A stretch of 64,000 nucleotides of DNA from Hymenopus coronatus (Eukaryota > Arthropoda > Insecta > Mantodea > Hymenopodidae). Position 1 is the stretch's first letter; each line of letters begins with the position of its first letter. The translations under genes and the position numbers were made by a program. The notes beneath the pieces were generated by a model, which was not told where the DNA came from, ran no database searches, and saw only the letters and a program-made list of their open reading frames with translations. The DNA is taken from the NCBI GenBank assembly GCA_030762935.1, contig CM060882.1, positions 22,077,001 through 22,141,000 of the forward strand, read 5' to 3'. This document shows, one piece after another, positions 45,755 through 56,955 of this stretch.

Positions 45755-46590
45755 TCTGATGTGTTACACTCACATGACTTTCTCTAGCTGTTCTACAAAC
45801 TTCATACATAAGATTCTTCTTCTTTCTGCACCTTGCTAATCGAGGTACTCATTGGCACAATGTTTTTATTATTTAGTTCCGTATAAGTAGGAAGAAAATA
45901 AGGGAATACACTAGGCTAAACCAATAGTTTTAAAAGCTGTCGTTATGCGATTGTCATCACAAATCGCTTCTTTTCTTGGCCAGGAGTAGAACAAAAGAAA
46001 AACGGACACTCCCGTCTGAGAAAAGTATAAGTACTTCACAACTGAAACTAATAACAATGAATACCTCGGAAACGGTAAGCTCCACGAGAAAAATGTATAT
46101 GACATAACTTGTGTATTTTAACAAGACCTAAATTTTTTGTACAGTAAGTTTTTGTCTATCTCTTACGGTTTACTATTTATGCCAAATTAAGCAAAATTCA
46201 TCCAGAATAAACAAGTCTTCAGAAGTTATTCCCAGGAAATTCAAGATATACATTTTACTTGTTAGATAAATATCTTTAATATATGATATTTTAATTAAAA
46301 TCATTAGAGATGTTTTAAGAAAATCAAAATTTTCGAAAAAAGTTCCATGTAAAGGGCAGTTTGGGGTGGGGGGATTTTTCTCAAAATCTTCGTGTGGCAT
46401 CCCTGGAAGATACTAAACTTAAATACCAAGTTTGGTATTTTACCGACTTTTCGTTTTTGAGTTATCGTGTTCACAGACACACGGACACACACGGAACTTT
46501 TTCTGAAAATATTTTTTTTTGGATACAGGGGACCCTAAAACACATATTTCCGGTAAAATCTCGGTATCGAATTTTTTGGTACGTGTAAAA
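45755..46590 (-). mobile_element. Hel-1 copy, hairpin end lost
   Basis: Starts TCTGATGTGTTACACTCACAT. Stops at TATCGAATTTTTTGGTACGTG, so most of the hairpin is deleted. Preceded by a forward scrap (ATAACTGGTAAACCGTAA) at 45727-45744. Confidence 0.86.
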
Positions 46591-47073
46591 GTACTAAATA
46601 AATATTGCATCATGTTGGTAATATGTAGTCTAGTATCGATTATCTATGCTATCATGTTGGTACAAGAATACCGATTGTGACTTGTTTTTGTAAAGGAAGG
46701 TTGTCGTTAGGCCCGTTAGAGTTCAGTTTTCGGTTAAGTTCTGTGACGTGATGAAAGACTAGAAAGTATGGTGCATATTCAGAGAAGAATGTCATTATAT
46801 ACAGTTTTTGTTACATAAATAACAAGTGAAGGTATTCAGATATTGCGTTGTCTGATGAGTGTCAGCTAAAATTACTTGGAGGTATGAAATTGTTAAATGT
46901 CATATACTGCAACGGACCCAGCACTAATAAAGTACGTAATAGCAAGTTTAGAGGGAAAGTTATAAGTTACGTTCATATTTGTAAAATTTTCTTTGCTGAA
47001 ATGCTGCTAGCGGAATTTATCACTATGCCCCATTTAACAGCTTATACTTCTCAGCTAATTGGGAAGAAAACAC
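46591..47073. other. No recognisable gene
   Basis: AT-rich. A 97-codon frame at 46848-47141 has no recognisable domain and runs into SINE-C. Confidence 0.45.
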
Positions 47074-47871
47074 GGCGTTTGGCTGCTTGGGTAGCGTGTC
47101 TGCCTCACATTCAACAGGTCGCAAATTCGAATCTCGCTTAGGGTGAGCTACCCGAATAAAGTTTTTGGTTATTATAGAGAACTTGGGCCCCTCTAGAAAT
47201 TAAACAAATTGTGGTTTGACTGTAAGTTTGGTTTATACTTGTTACGTTTTCACCAATTTTTTTTTTAACGGAAAAGCTCCGTAATTTGCAATGTAAATAT
47301 ATAATAGTGAAGCGCCTAAAACCTGAGTTTCATTGTCGGCGGCAGGCGAACAGTGTTGTGGAATGCAACAACGGCATATGTCGCTAGACGCTGTGCTGAT
47401 GTGTGACGAGTATGTTTCACGCAGATACAGCTGTTCAGTGAATTTTATTATGCAGAACTTCGGCCACTCTAAAATCGAATGAAACTAAGTGCGATTGATT
47501 GACTTTGTATTTATGATGACAATTTCAAAGCCTGTGGATTTCAAATTTAGCGCGAGGTTAGGTTCCAATCCGTTTAGGTTAGTGTGTGTATATAAACAGG
47601 TAGCAGCATTAGTTTTTTAAACCATCTCCCCATCCCTAATCCCCCTCTAACCTCACCGGTCCCGTTAGAGTACAAAACTGGTATAAGTCGCAGCGGAGAG
47701 AGTTAGCGGCCCAACTTGTAAATAATTACCAAGTTTTTTTTTCGGTGTTTCCCTTATTCTCAGAAGACGAATGTCGAGAACTTTAAGCTTCATGTACTCC
47801 GAGATTATTTCAGCATCAGTTCACCAATTTCATTCATCGTTCGATATGACCAACCAGGTTAAAAGACGTTA
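47074..47871 (+). mobile_element. SINE-C split by a 564-bp insertion
   Basis: The head and start of the body (GCTTGGGTAGCGTGTCTGCC, then AAATTCGAATCTCGCTTAGGG) lie at 47074-47166. The body resumes at 47731 (CGGTGTTTCCCTTATTCTC to ACCAACCAGGTTAAAAG). Joined across the gap, the two parts parallel 43705-43925. Confidence 0.8.
47167..47730. mobile_element. TIR element with 8-bp target duplication (hAT-like size class)
   Basis: The 8-bp direct repeat AAGTTTTT lies at 47159-47166 and 47731-47738 in SINE-C sequence. The left end starts GGTTATTATAGAGAACTTGG and the complement of the right end starts GGTAATTATTTACAAGTTGG; 19 of the first 25 positions agree. No transposase is encoded. An 8-bp duplication is the hallmark of hAT elements, but the terminal bases are not the common CAG/TAG, so the superfamily is provisional. 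Confidence 0.65.
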
Positions 47872-48021
47872 AGGTTATGTATGACTGAAAATTTGAAATT
47901 CCAAAGTAGTTGTGCTAATTTTTTAAATTTATACCACATTGTAATACAATTCTAACAAGGTACAGTGTAAAATTCATCCATTTTGACATATGGTTTGGAA
48001 GTTGTAATGAAATGTATTTTT
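47872..48021. other. Short unassigned stretch
   Basis: AT-rich flank between SINE-C and Hel-1. Confidence 0.4.
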
Positions 48022-48777
48022 ACTTTCTCTATAGGCACTATGTACATAGTGTATAGAGAATGTATTGCACTCCACCAAAAAAATTCGATGCCGAGATTTT
48101 ACCGGAAATATATGTTTTAGGGTCCCCTTTATCTAAAAAAGCATTTTCGGGAAAAGGTCCGTGTGTGTGTGTCCGTGTGTCTGTGAACACGATAACTCAA
48201 AAACGAAAAGTAGCTAAAGTACCAAACTTGGTATTTAAGTTTAGTATCTTCCAGGGATGCGACACGAAGATTTTGAGAAAAATTCCCCCACCCCCAACTA
48301 CCCTTTACATGGAACTTTTTTCGAAAATTTTGATTTTCTCAAAAATGGCTAACGATTTTGATTAAAATTTCGTATATTAATGATATCTACCTGACAAATA
48401 AAATGTATATCTTGAATTTTCTGGGAATAACCTCTGAAGACTACTTTATTCCGGATGAATTTTTCATAACTACTAAACCGTAAGAGATGGACAAAAATTT
48501 AACCCACAAAAAATGTAGAGCACGTTAAAAAAAAAATTTATGTTTTATACATTTTTTTCGTGGAGTTGGTCGTTTTTGAGATATTCCTTTTTCTTGGTTT
48601 CAGCTTTGAAAAACTATACTTTTCTCATACAGGAATTTGTCAACTCCTGTCCATACAAACAAAGGAACATCAGTCACATAGCAACCAGCTTTTGGCCTTC
48701 ACTTTAACCTATGGTACTCCCTTATTTCGCTTCTAGTTACAATAAAGCAAGAAATAAGACTATTTCTGCTAATTTTT
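48022..48777 (+). mobile_element. Hel-1 copy truncated by a nested Hel-1
   Basis: Starts ACTTTCTCTATAGGCACTATG. Stops in TATTTCTGCTAATTTTT, exactly where the next copy begins. Confidence 0.9.
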
Positions 48778-48914
48778 ACTTTCTCCATACGCACTATGTA
48801 CATAGTGTATAGAGAAAGTATTGCAGTCCACCAAAAATTCGATACCGAGATTTCACCGGAAATATATGTTTTAGGGTCCCCAATATCCAAAAAAAAAGCA
48901 TTTTCACAAAAAGG

Positions 48915-48976
<62 letters not shown>

Positions 48977-49668
48977 CGTGTACACGATAACTCAAAAACG
49001 AAAAGTCGGTAAAATACCAAACTTTGTATATAAGTTTAGTATCTTCCAGGGATGCGACACGAAGATTTTGAGAAAAATCCCCCCACCCTTTACATGGAAC
49101 TTTTTTCCAAAATTTTGATTTTCTCAAAAATGGCTCTAAAGATTTTGATTAAAATTTCGTATATCAAACATATTTACCTGACAAATAAAATGTATATCTT
49201 GAATTTTCTGGGAATAGCCTCTGAAGAGTAGTTTATTCGGAATGAATTTTACTAAATTTTTAATAACTTCTAAACCGTAAGAGATGGACAAAAACTTACT
49301 ACACAAAAAATGTAGAGCTGATTAAAACATACAATTTATGTTATATACATTTTTTTCGTGGAGTTCGTCGTTTTTGTGACATTCCTTATTTTTGGTTTCT
49401 GCTATGAAAAACGTATACTTTTCTCATACAGGAACTTGTCAACTCCTATCCATATAGACAAAGGAACTTCATTGACATAGCAACCAGCTTTTGACTATCA
49501 CTTTAACCTACAGTTGTCCCTTATTTCGCTCCTACTTACAAGGAAGCGAGTAATTAGACTATTTCTGCTATTTTTTCTGATTAGCATAAAGTAAATAAAA
49601 GTATAAGCTTTTTAAGAATAATTTGTTGCAGGGATATGGAGAAAGTCATGTGAATGGTACACATAAGA
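48778..49668 (+). mobile_element. Hel-1, full length, subfamily b
   Basis: Starts ACTTTCTCCATACGCACTATG and ends GTACACATAAGA. Shares diagnostic changes with the copy at 54065 (CCCCAATATCC, TTCGTCGTTTTTGTGACATT, GGGATATGGAGAAAG). The TG tract (48918-48973) has expanded to about 28 units. Confidence 0.93.
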
Positions 49669-49677
49669 TTTTTATTA

Positions 49678-49850
49678 TTAGTTTAGCCTATAGTGCTCCC
49701 TTATTTCCCTTCTACTAACAAGGAATTAAGTAATAAGACTGTGCTAATTTTGTTCTCGATTAGCATGAAGTAAATAGAAATATAAGCTTTTTAACAATAA
49801 GAATTTGTTGCAAAGAGGTAGAGAAAGTCATGTGAATGGAACACATCAGC
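49678..49850 (+). mobile_element. Hel-1 3' fragment
   Basis: Runs from AGTTTAGCCTATAGTGCTCCC to GGAACACATCAGC. It overlaps in content the end of the copy at 48022, so it is not simply that copy's displaced remainder. Confidence 0.8.
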
Positions 49851-49983
49851 TTTGTTTTTTTTTCACGTCACAAAAGTCCCTTTGGACAAAAAGATTAAAA
49901 TTTTGGTCTAATATTTTAACCCTAAGTTCACAATACGTATACTTTTTGAAATTGGCCTAGGCTTTTAGGTCTTCTTTGGTTTA

Positions 49984-50764
49984 TGCTCTCTATACGTACT
50001 ATATACATAGTATATAGATGACGTATTGTATTGCATCCAAAAATTAGATAACGAGAATTCACCGCAAATACATGTTTTAGGACCCCCTGAATCCAAAACA
50101 AATATTTTCAGAAAATGTTCCGCGCGCGTGTATGTGTGGACAGCACAGCTCAAAAACGAAAAGACCGTTGAATACCAAAATACCCTTTACATGGAACTTT
50201 TTTCGAAAATGTTGATTTTCTCAAAAATGGCTCTAACGATTTTGATTAAAATCTCATATGCTTAAGATATTTACATGCAAAATAAAATGTATATTTTGAA
50301 TTTTATGGAAATAGCCTCTGAAGACTACTTTATTCTGGATAAGTTTTACGGAATTTTGCATAACTACTAAACCGTAAGAGATGGACAAAAACTTACTGCA
50401 CAGAAAATGTAGAGCACGTTAAAACACACTTTATGTAATATACATTTTTTACTGGGAAGTGATCGTTTTTAGGATATATCTTGTTTTTGTTTTAGGCTTT
50501 GAAAAACTTATAATAATTTTATAAAAGAATTTGCTAACTCCTGCCCATACAAACAAAGGAACTTCAGTGACATAACAACCAGCTTTTGACAATCACTTTA
50601 CCTCTGGTACTCCCTTATTTCGCTTCTACTTACAAGTAAGCAGGTAATAAGACTATTTCTGCTAATGTTTTCTCGATTAGCATGACGTTAAAAGAAGCAT
50701 AAACTCTTTAACTATAATTTGTTGCAGAAATGTAGGGAAAGGCATGCGAATGGAACACATCAGA
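49984..50764 (+). mobile_element. Hel-1 with internal deletion
   Basis: Starts GCTCTCTATACGTACTATATAC and ends GAACACATCAGA. About 90 bp around the AAACTTGGTATTTAAG hairpin is missing near 50180. Confidence 0.88.
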
Positions 50765-50770
50765 TTTTTT

Positions 50771-50969
50771 CATATTGTAATTTGTCAACTCCTGGCAATG
50801 CAAGAAACGGATTTCAACCATATGTCAACCAGCTTTTAAAATATCTGACTATCGACTTAGCCCAGTGTATTCCCTTATTTCTCACATACATACATACAAG
50901 GAACTAAGTAATAAGACCATTTCTGCTATGTTTATCTTGATTAGCATGAAGTAGAAGAATAAGCTTTTT
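50771..50969 (+). mobile_element. Hel-1 3' fragment cut by another Hel-1
   Basis: Runs from CATATTGTAATTTGTCAACTC to GAATAAGCTTTTT, where the next 5' end begins. Confidence 0.8.
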
Positions 50970-51083
50970 ACTTTCTCTACACGCACTATGTACATAAGGT
51001 ATACAGAAGGTATTGCATTGCAGCCAAAAATTCGATACCGAGATTTCACCGGAAATATTTGTTTTGTAGTTCTGTGACTCCAA
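50970..51083 (+). mobile_element. Hel-1 5'-terminal fragment
   Basis: ACTTTCTCTACACGCACTATG to about GTAGTTCTGTGACTCC; only the first 110 bp. Confidence 0.83.
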
Positions 51084-51395
51084 AAGTAAACAGTGTGGTC
51101 TCGTATCTGCTTGTGCTTGAAAGCTGTTTCGGTAATAGGTTATGCATAGACATTTCTGTCATAAAACTCGTTGAGGGAAATTGATTTCCCAAGGTTACTC
51201 AATATATTCCTATATGGAAGGTAAATATCTTCTTTAAGCGTAAGTAGGCGACTCTGATGGTGGAGCTATCTAATGCAAGAATAACGGTTGAATGGGATTT
51301 AACTTTCTAATCTAATTGTCTGGCGCGCTGCTTTCTAATTACTTAACAGTCACCTATGTGGTTCAAGGATTCTTTTCTAATCATCTAGTAGCACT
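51084..51395. other. No recognisable gene
   Basis: Mixed sequence with no signature. Confidence 0.45.
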
Positions 51396-52067
51396 GTTTC
51401 TTTCCTTCTCCTTCGTTCTCTCGCTTTCTTTGTCTTTCATTCTTTTTGTCTCTTTCGTTCTATCTTTCTTTTCCCCTTTTCTTTCTTTCATCTTTCTCTT
51501 TCGTTCTAGCTTTCTTTTTCCCTTTTCTTTCTTTCAGCTTTCTCTTTCTCTCTAGCTTTCTTTTTCCATTTTCTTTCTTTCATCTTTCTCTTTCGTTCTA
51601 GCTTTCTCTCTTTCTCTTTCGTTCTAGCGTTCTCTCTTTTTATTCCTTTCTTTCTCTTTCATTCTAGCTTTCTCTCTCTCTCTCTGCTTCTTTCTCTTTC
51701 ATTATAGCGTTCTCTCTCTTTATTCCTTTCTTTCTCTTTCATTATAGCTTTCTCTCTCTCTTTCTTTCTCTTTCATTCTAGCTTTCTCTCTCTCTCTGTT
51801 TCTTTCTCTTTCATTATAGCGTTCTCTCTCTTTATTCCTTTCTTTCTCTTTCATTCTAGCTTTCTCTCTCTCTTTCTTTCTCTTTCATTCTGGCCTTCTC
51901 TCTCTCTCTTTCATTCTATCGTTCTCTCTCTCTTTATTTCTTTCTTTCTCTTTCATTCTAGCTTTCTCTCTCTCTCTTTCTTTCTCTTTCATTCATTCTA
52001 TCGTTCTCTCTCTTTATTTCTTTCTTTCTCTTTCATTCTAGTTTTTCTCTCTCTTTCTCTTACTCCC
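51396..52067. repeat. CT-rich minisatellite
   Basis: CTTT/CTCT sequence punctuated by a repeated phrase TTTCTCTTTCATTCTAGC or a close variant, with alternating GTTCTCTCTCTTTATTCC phrases. Phrases recur every ~40-75 bp. The LSLSFSF-type frame is an artefact. Confidence 0.92.
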
Positions 52068-52214
52068 CCCCTCCAGGTGTTAAAGCCAGCGGCTGTGTTC
52101 AGACACCTGGTAAGGTGCTGATGCTCTGAATCAGAGAGAAACCAGTACGAGCGTTCAGCCTGATGTCGGGTATGATAGTAAGGAAGTGGATGATATGAAA
52201 TGACACTAAAATAG

Positions 52215-52330
52215 GTGCCAGGAAAGATGAATGGCGGGGAAACCGAAGAACCCGGATAAAACCCGCCTATGTGCCGCTTCGTCCATCACAAATCCCACTA
52301 ACGCTCTGATGAGATCGAGCCTAGGTAGGA
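52215..52330 (-). mobile_element. SINE core fragment
   Basis: GGCGGGGAAACCGAAGAACC then CGCTTCGTCCATCACAAATC and GAGATCGAGCCTAGG. Inverse of the core found in SINE-D at 52670-52730 and related to 42645. Confidence 0.65.
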
Positions 52331-52345
52331 ATGTTAAATACACAT

Positions 52346-52990
52346 GACTTTCTCTAGCACGTATGTTCAGAGAAGGTACATAATGGGTAGAGAAGGTTTT
52401 GCTCTCTGCCCAAACATTAGATACGGAGAGCTCACCGGAAATACACGTTTTAAAGTCCCTGAATCCAAAAAATATGTCTTTTAGAAAACGTATGTGTGGG
52501 TGTGTTTGTGTGTTTTTGAAACTCGATAGCTCAAAAACAAAAAGACGGTAAAATGTCAAATTTGTCATTTCAAGTTTAGTATCTTCCAAAGAGCGCGACG
52601 CCAAGGTCGATGGTTAGACCGCTTGCCTCCCACCTAGGCGGCCCGGGTTCGATCCCAAGTGCCCGCAGGAGTTTGTGGTGGACGAAGCGGCGTTTGGGTG
52701 GGTCCTCCGGTTTCCCCCGCCATTCATTCCAACAATTCCTCGATCATAATCCATTTCGCTTGCACTTCATAGCACCCACATTCTCACGCTCATGCCTGCC
52801 TATGGGTCGACCACTCGTTCCAGGTTCTCCAATTTGTGGTTTTGTGCCCTTGGCTCCCCGACAGCTTCTGACCCCTAGACATCCTCCCGCAAGTCCTTGG
52901 GGGGTGTTAGTCCTAAATAAGGGGAAGGTAAACCGACTATAGAAAGCGAAAAATTACTTCCAAGATTTTCAAGAAATTCGGCAAAAAACA
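52346..52990 (+). mobile_element. Hel-1 5' part interrupted by SINE-D
   Basis: Starts ACTTTCTCTAGCACGTATG and runs to TTTAGTATCTTCC. SINE-D follows, then AAGATTTTCAAGAAATTCGG resumes the element at 52970. The remaining 3' half is missing. Confidence 0.75.
52597..52955 (+). mobile_element. SINE-D with tRNA-like head
   Basis: The head has GTCGATGGTTAGACCGC (box A region) and GGGTTCGATCCC (box B, 52645-52656). The shared core follows (TTTGTGGTGGACGAAGCGG, TCCGGTTTCCCCCGCC), then a longer tail ending GGGGGGTGTTAGTCCTAAATA. Confidence 0.75.
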
Positions 52991-53580
52991 AAGCACGACA
53001 CCCAAGGCTAGATGCACATATCCAAAGTAATCTTCAGCTGGTTGGATATGATGAAAAACCTGTGAGTCAATTGCGGTCTCAAGCAAGCATATGGCTTAAG
53101 TCAATAGTGGGAAGCTGCTTCAGGAGGGGCGGTATGCCTTCATTCTCCTCCCAGTTCATATTGCACTAAAAACCAGTTGTTTCGCTTCTTTCGGCACAAA
53201 CACTTTCAACTTGCAAACTACACAGCGGTGTTGTGATAATATTAAGCCATAACATACAAGGTTTTTATTTTATAATGTTATTATTAACTTGAAATTTATT
53301 TGTTTAAACAGCTTAACTGTTATTTTTTGTGTGAATTGTTTTTGCTGGATTGTTTTATTTGCGTTATTAATACATTTGTAAGACGTGTGTTCATTCCAAT
53401 GCAAAAAGGTTTAAATAAAAAAGTTAATAATGTATTGGCTGGAGACGTGACCAACAATCGCGACAATGATAGAAAGAGAGGGAAAGACTGATACGTATGT
53501 GCATTGCTAAAAGAGACGTTACACACGGACTTGGAATGAACTCACGGCAAGAGAGATATTATTGATGATAGCTGTAAAGA
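52991..53580. other. No recognisable gene
   Basis: Mixed sequence. A basic, Asn-rich frame at 53300-53491 has no domain. Confidence 0.45.
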
Positions 53581-53632
53581 AAATCTGACATGACTTTCTC
53601 CATATCCCTGCAACAAATAATAGTAAAAATAG
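53581..53632 (-). mobile_element. Hel-1 3'-terminal scrap
   Basis: AATCTGACATGACTTTCTCC and CCCTGCAACAAATAATAG; stem-loop region only. Confidence 0.65.
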
Positions 53633-54064
53633 TTTTCCAATTTGAGTGAATCCAAAGTTAATTAATTCGTGTATTTATTAAGTGGCGTATAAGCTATATT
53701 ACGCTTTTTATGAGACATAGATAACAATGTCAGGAAAAAGGTGGCAGCCTTCAACAGTACACACAGTTAAACTCGATTTACACACTGTAACGTTTTTGTT
53801 GGTTCGTGTGTATTTTATTTTATTCGTTTGTTTTATACTTTTACCATGTATACTCTTCTCTCTTCTCAAGTTAGTTGTATACGAAACGCATCCTGGATTT
53901 TGGTTTTAACTACCATCAAAAAATATTGTTATTCTTTCTGAATTTATTGTAAATCTTGCTGATACATAAACATACACAGAGTCAAGTTATAGTGCTTCTT
54001 TTACACAAGTACATCTTTCACTCCCTCCTTGTTTCGTTGCTAATCAGAATCAAAACTCCTTTTT
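53633..54064. other. No recognisable gene
   Basis: AT-rich, no signature. Confidence 0.5.
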
Positions 54065-54923
54065 ACTTTCTCCATACGCACTATGTACATAGTGTATAGA
54101 GAAAGTATTGCACTCCACCAAAAATTCGATACCGAGATTTCACCGGAAATATATGTTTTAGGGTCCCCAATATCCAAAAAAAGCATTTTCACAAAAAGGT
54201 CCGTGTGTGTGTGTGTGTGTCTGTGAACACGATAACTCAAAAACGAAAAGTCGGTAAAATACCAAACTTGGTATTTAAGTTTAGTATCTTCCAGGGATGC
54301 GACACGAAGATTTTGAGAAAAATCCCCCCACCCCCAACTACCCTTTACATGGAACTTTTTTCGAAAATTTTGATTTTCTCAAAAATGGCTCTAACGATTT
54401 TGAATAAAATTTCGTATATTAAACATATTTACCTGAAAAATAAAATGTATATCTTGAATTTTCTGGGAATATCCTCTGAAGAATGGTTTATTCTGGATGA
54501 ATTTTACTAAAGTTTGAATAACTGCTAAACCGTAAGAGATGGACAAAAACTTACTACACAAAAAATGTAGAGCACATTAAGACACACAATTTATGTTACA
54601 TACATTTTTTTCGTGGAGTTCGTCGTTTTTATGACATTCCTTATTTTTGGTTTCTGCTATGAAAAAGTATACTTTTCTCATACAGGAACTTGTCAACTCC
54701 TATCCATATAGACAAAGGAACTTCATTGACATAGCAACCAGCTTTTGACTATCACTTTAAACTACAGTTGTCCCTTATTTCGCTTCTCCTGACAAGGAAG
54801 CGAGTAATTAGACTATTTCTGCTATTTTTTTCTGATTAGCATAAAGTAAATAGAAGTATAAGCTTTTTAAGAATTATTTGTTGCAGGGATATGGAGAAAG
54901 TCATGTGAATGGTACACATCAGA
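54065..54923 (+). mobile_element. Hel-1, full length, subfamily b
   Basis: Starts ACTTTCTCCATACGCACTATG and ends GGTACACATCAGA, between T5 tracts. Very similar to 48778-49668 over the whole length. A good reference copy at about 860 bp. Confidence 0.94.
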
Positions 54924-54928
54924 TTTTT

Positions 54929-55105
54929 ACTTCGCCTACTACAAATAAGTAAGGAAAGTATTGTATTTCACCCTAAAAAATCATACTTCGAGGTATCAGA
55001 AATACACGTACTGTGCTCCTGAGTTAAAATAAAATGATGTGTTCCATTCACATGCCTTCCTCTACATCTTTGTATCACAATATTTGTTAAAAGTTTTCAT
55101 TACTG
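54929..55105. mobile_element. Two Hel-1 scraps, opposite orientation
   Basis: 54929-55030 reads as a diverged 5' end (GGAAAGTATTGTATTTCACCC). 55033-55105 is a reversed 3' end (TGATGTGTTCCATTCACATGC). Confidence 0.65.
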
Positions 55106-55111
55106 TTTTTA

Positions 55112-55956
55112 CTTTCTCTATATGTGCATAGTGTATAGAGAAGGTATACCACTCCACCCAAAAATTCAATACCGAGATTTCACCGATAATGTATGTTTTA
55201 GGATTCCCTGTATCCAAAAAAATCATTTTCACAAAAAGGTCCGTGTGTGTGTGTGTCTGTGAACACGATAACTCAAAAACGAAAAATAGCTAAAATACCA
55301 AACTTGGTGTTTAATTTTAATATTTTCCAGGGATGCGACACGAATATTTTGAGAAAGATTCCCCCATCCCAAACTACCCTTTACATGGAACTTATTTAGA
55401 AAATTTTGATTTTCTTAAAAATGGCTCAAACAATTTTGATTAAAATATCATATATTAAAGATATTTACTTGCCAAACAAATTGTATATCTGGAATTTTCT
55501 GGGAATGTCCTCAAAAGACTACTTTATTCTGGACGAATTTTACGGAATTTTGCATAACTACTAAACCATAAGACTTAGATAAAAACTTACTCAAATAGAA
55601 ATGTAGAGCACGTTAAAACACATAATTTATGTTATGTACAGTTTATTCGTGGAGTTGATCGTTTTTGAGATATTCCTTGTTTTTGATTTCAGCTATGAAA
55701 ACTTACTTTTCTCATACAGGAATTTGTCAACTCCTATCCATACAAATAAAGGAACTTCAGTCACTAATCAACCAACTTTTGACTATGACTTTAACCTATG
55801 GTACTCCCTTATTTTGGTTCTACTTTCAAGGAAGCAAGTAATAAGCCCATTTCTGCTAATTGTTTCTCGATTAACATAAAGTAAATAGAGGCATAAGCTT
55901 TTTAACAATAATTTGCTGCAGAATGTAGAGAAAGTCATGTGAATGGAACACATCAG
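55112..55956 (+). mobile_element. Hel-1, full length
   Basis: Starts ACTTTCTCTATATGTGCATAG and ends GAACACATCAGA, T tracts on both sides. The left arm of the hairpin is shortened. Confidence 0.92.
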
Positions 55957-55973
55957 ATTTTTAGCTATGCTGT

Positions 55974-56019
<46 letters not shown>

Positions 56020-56057
56020 AGACACACAAACACACACTGGGATCTTTTTTTAGAAAT
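55957..56057 (-). repeat. AC microsatellite in a Hel-1 scrap
   Basis: AGCTATGCTGTCCACAC leads into about 22 AC units (55974-56017) and ends TGGGATCTTTTTTTAG, which is the TG-tract region of a reversed copy. Confidence 0.8.
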
Positions 56058-56515
56058 GTGATGTGTTACATTCACATGCCTTTTTCTACACCTCTGCAAC
56101 AAATTAATGTAAAAAGCTTATGCTTCTTTTTAGTTCATGCTAATTGAGAAAAAATTATCAGAAAGAGTCTTATTACTTGCTTCCTTGTAAGCAGAAGAGA
56201 AATGAGGGAGTACAATAGGTTAAAGTGATAGTCAAAAGCTGGTTTTTATGAAACTGAAGTTCTTTTAGAGTTCACAAATTCCTGTATGTGAAAAGTATAA
56301 CTATTTTAAAACTGAAATCAATAACAAGGAATATTTCAAAAACGCTTAGCTACACAAACAAAGGAACTTCAATCACATAGCAACCAGCTTTTGACTATCA
56401 CTTAAACCTATGTTACTCCCTTATTTCGCTTCTACTTACAAGGAAGCAAGTAATTAGACTATTTGTGCTAATTTTTGTCGATGTAGAGAAAGTCATGTGA
56501 ATGTAACACATCAGA
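56058..56515. mobile_element. Head-to-head pair of Hel-1 3' fragments
   Basis: 56058-56347 is a reverse 3' part starting TGATGTGTTACATTCACATGC. 56350-56515 is a forward 3' part ending GAATGTAACACATCAGA. The two arms can pair. Confidence 0.78.
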
Positions 56516-56955
56516 TTTTTTAATCAAAGAATTGGGGAGAGCTTTAAGAGGCACACTAGGATCACTTTGAGTGTCTGAGCTTGAACTTAAGATTGTAAAT
56601 GTACTGTCATTTTCTTGGGAATGTTTCAGCCGACAGTCTGCTTCAGCATTCGCTTAATACCGGATATTTTTCACTCTTGTGGAACCGGTCCCTTCAAATC
56701 TTTTTACATGTTGCATAATGTAAAAGCCTCATACCTTCATTCATTAAATGTTGGTTTTCCTGTGCTCTGGCAAATTTTAACAGTACATTCATAACTAATA
56801 GAAATTCCCAACGTGTCTAGACATCCACGGTCACTATATTTTCTCTGCTGTTTTATTTAGAAAGGAATGATTCCTTACAGCTTCCCCTGTATGAGGGATT
56901 GGCATATAGACAATGCATAATAATTATCCAAAATAATTGTAATAAATAACAAAAA
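56516..56955. other. No recognisable gene
   Basis: Mixed AT-rich sequence with no signature. Confidence 0.5.

Noticed and set aside
52610..52942. 110-codon plus-strand frame rich in Pro, Arg and Ser
   Set aside because: It coincides with SINE-D; the frame is a GC-rich SINE translation.
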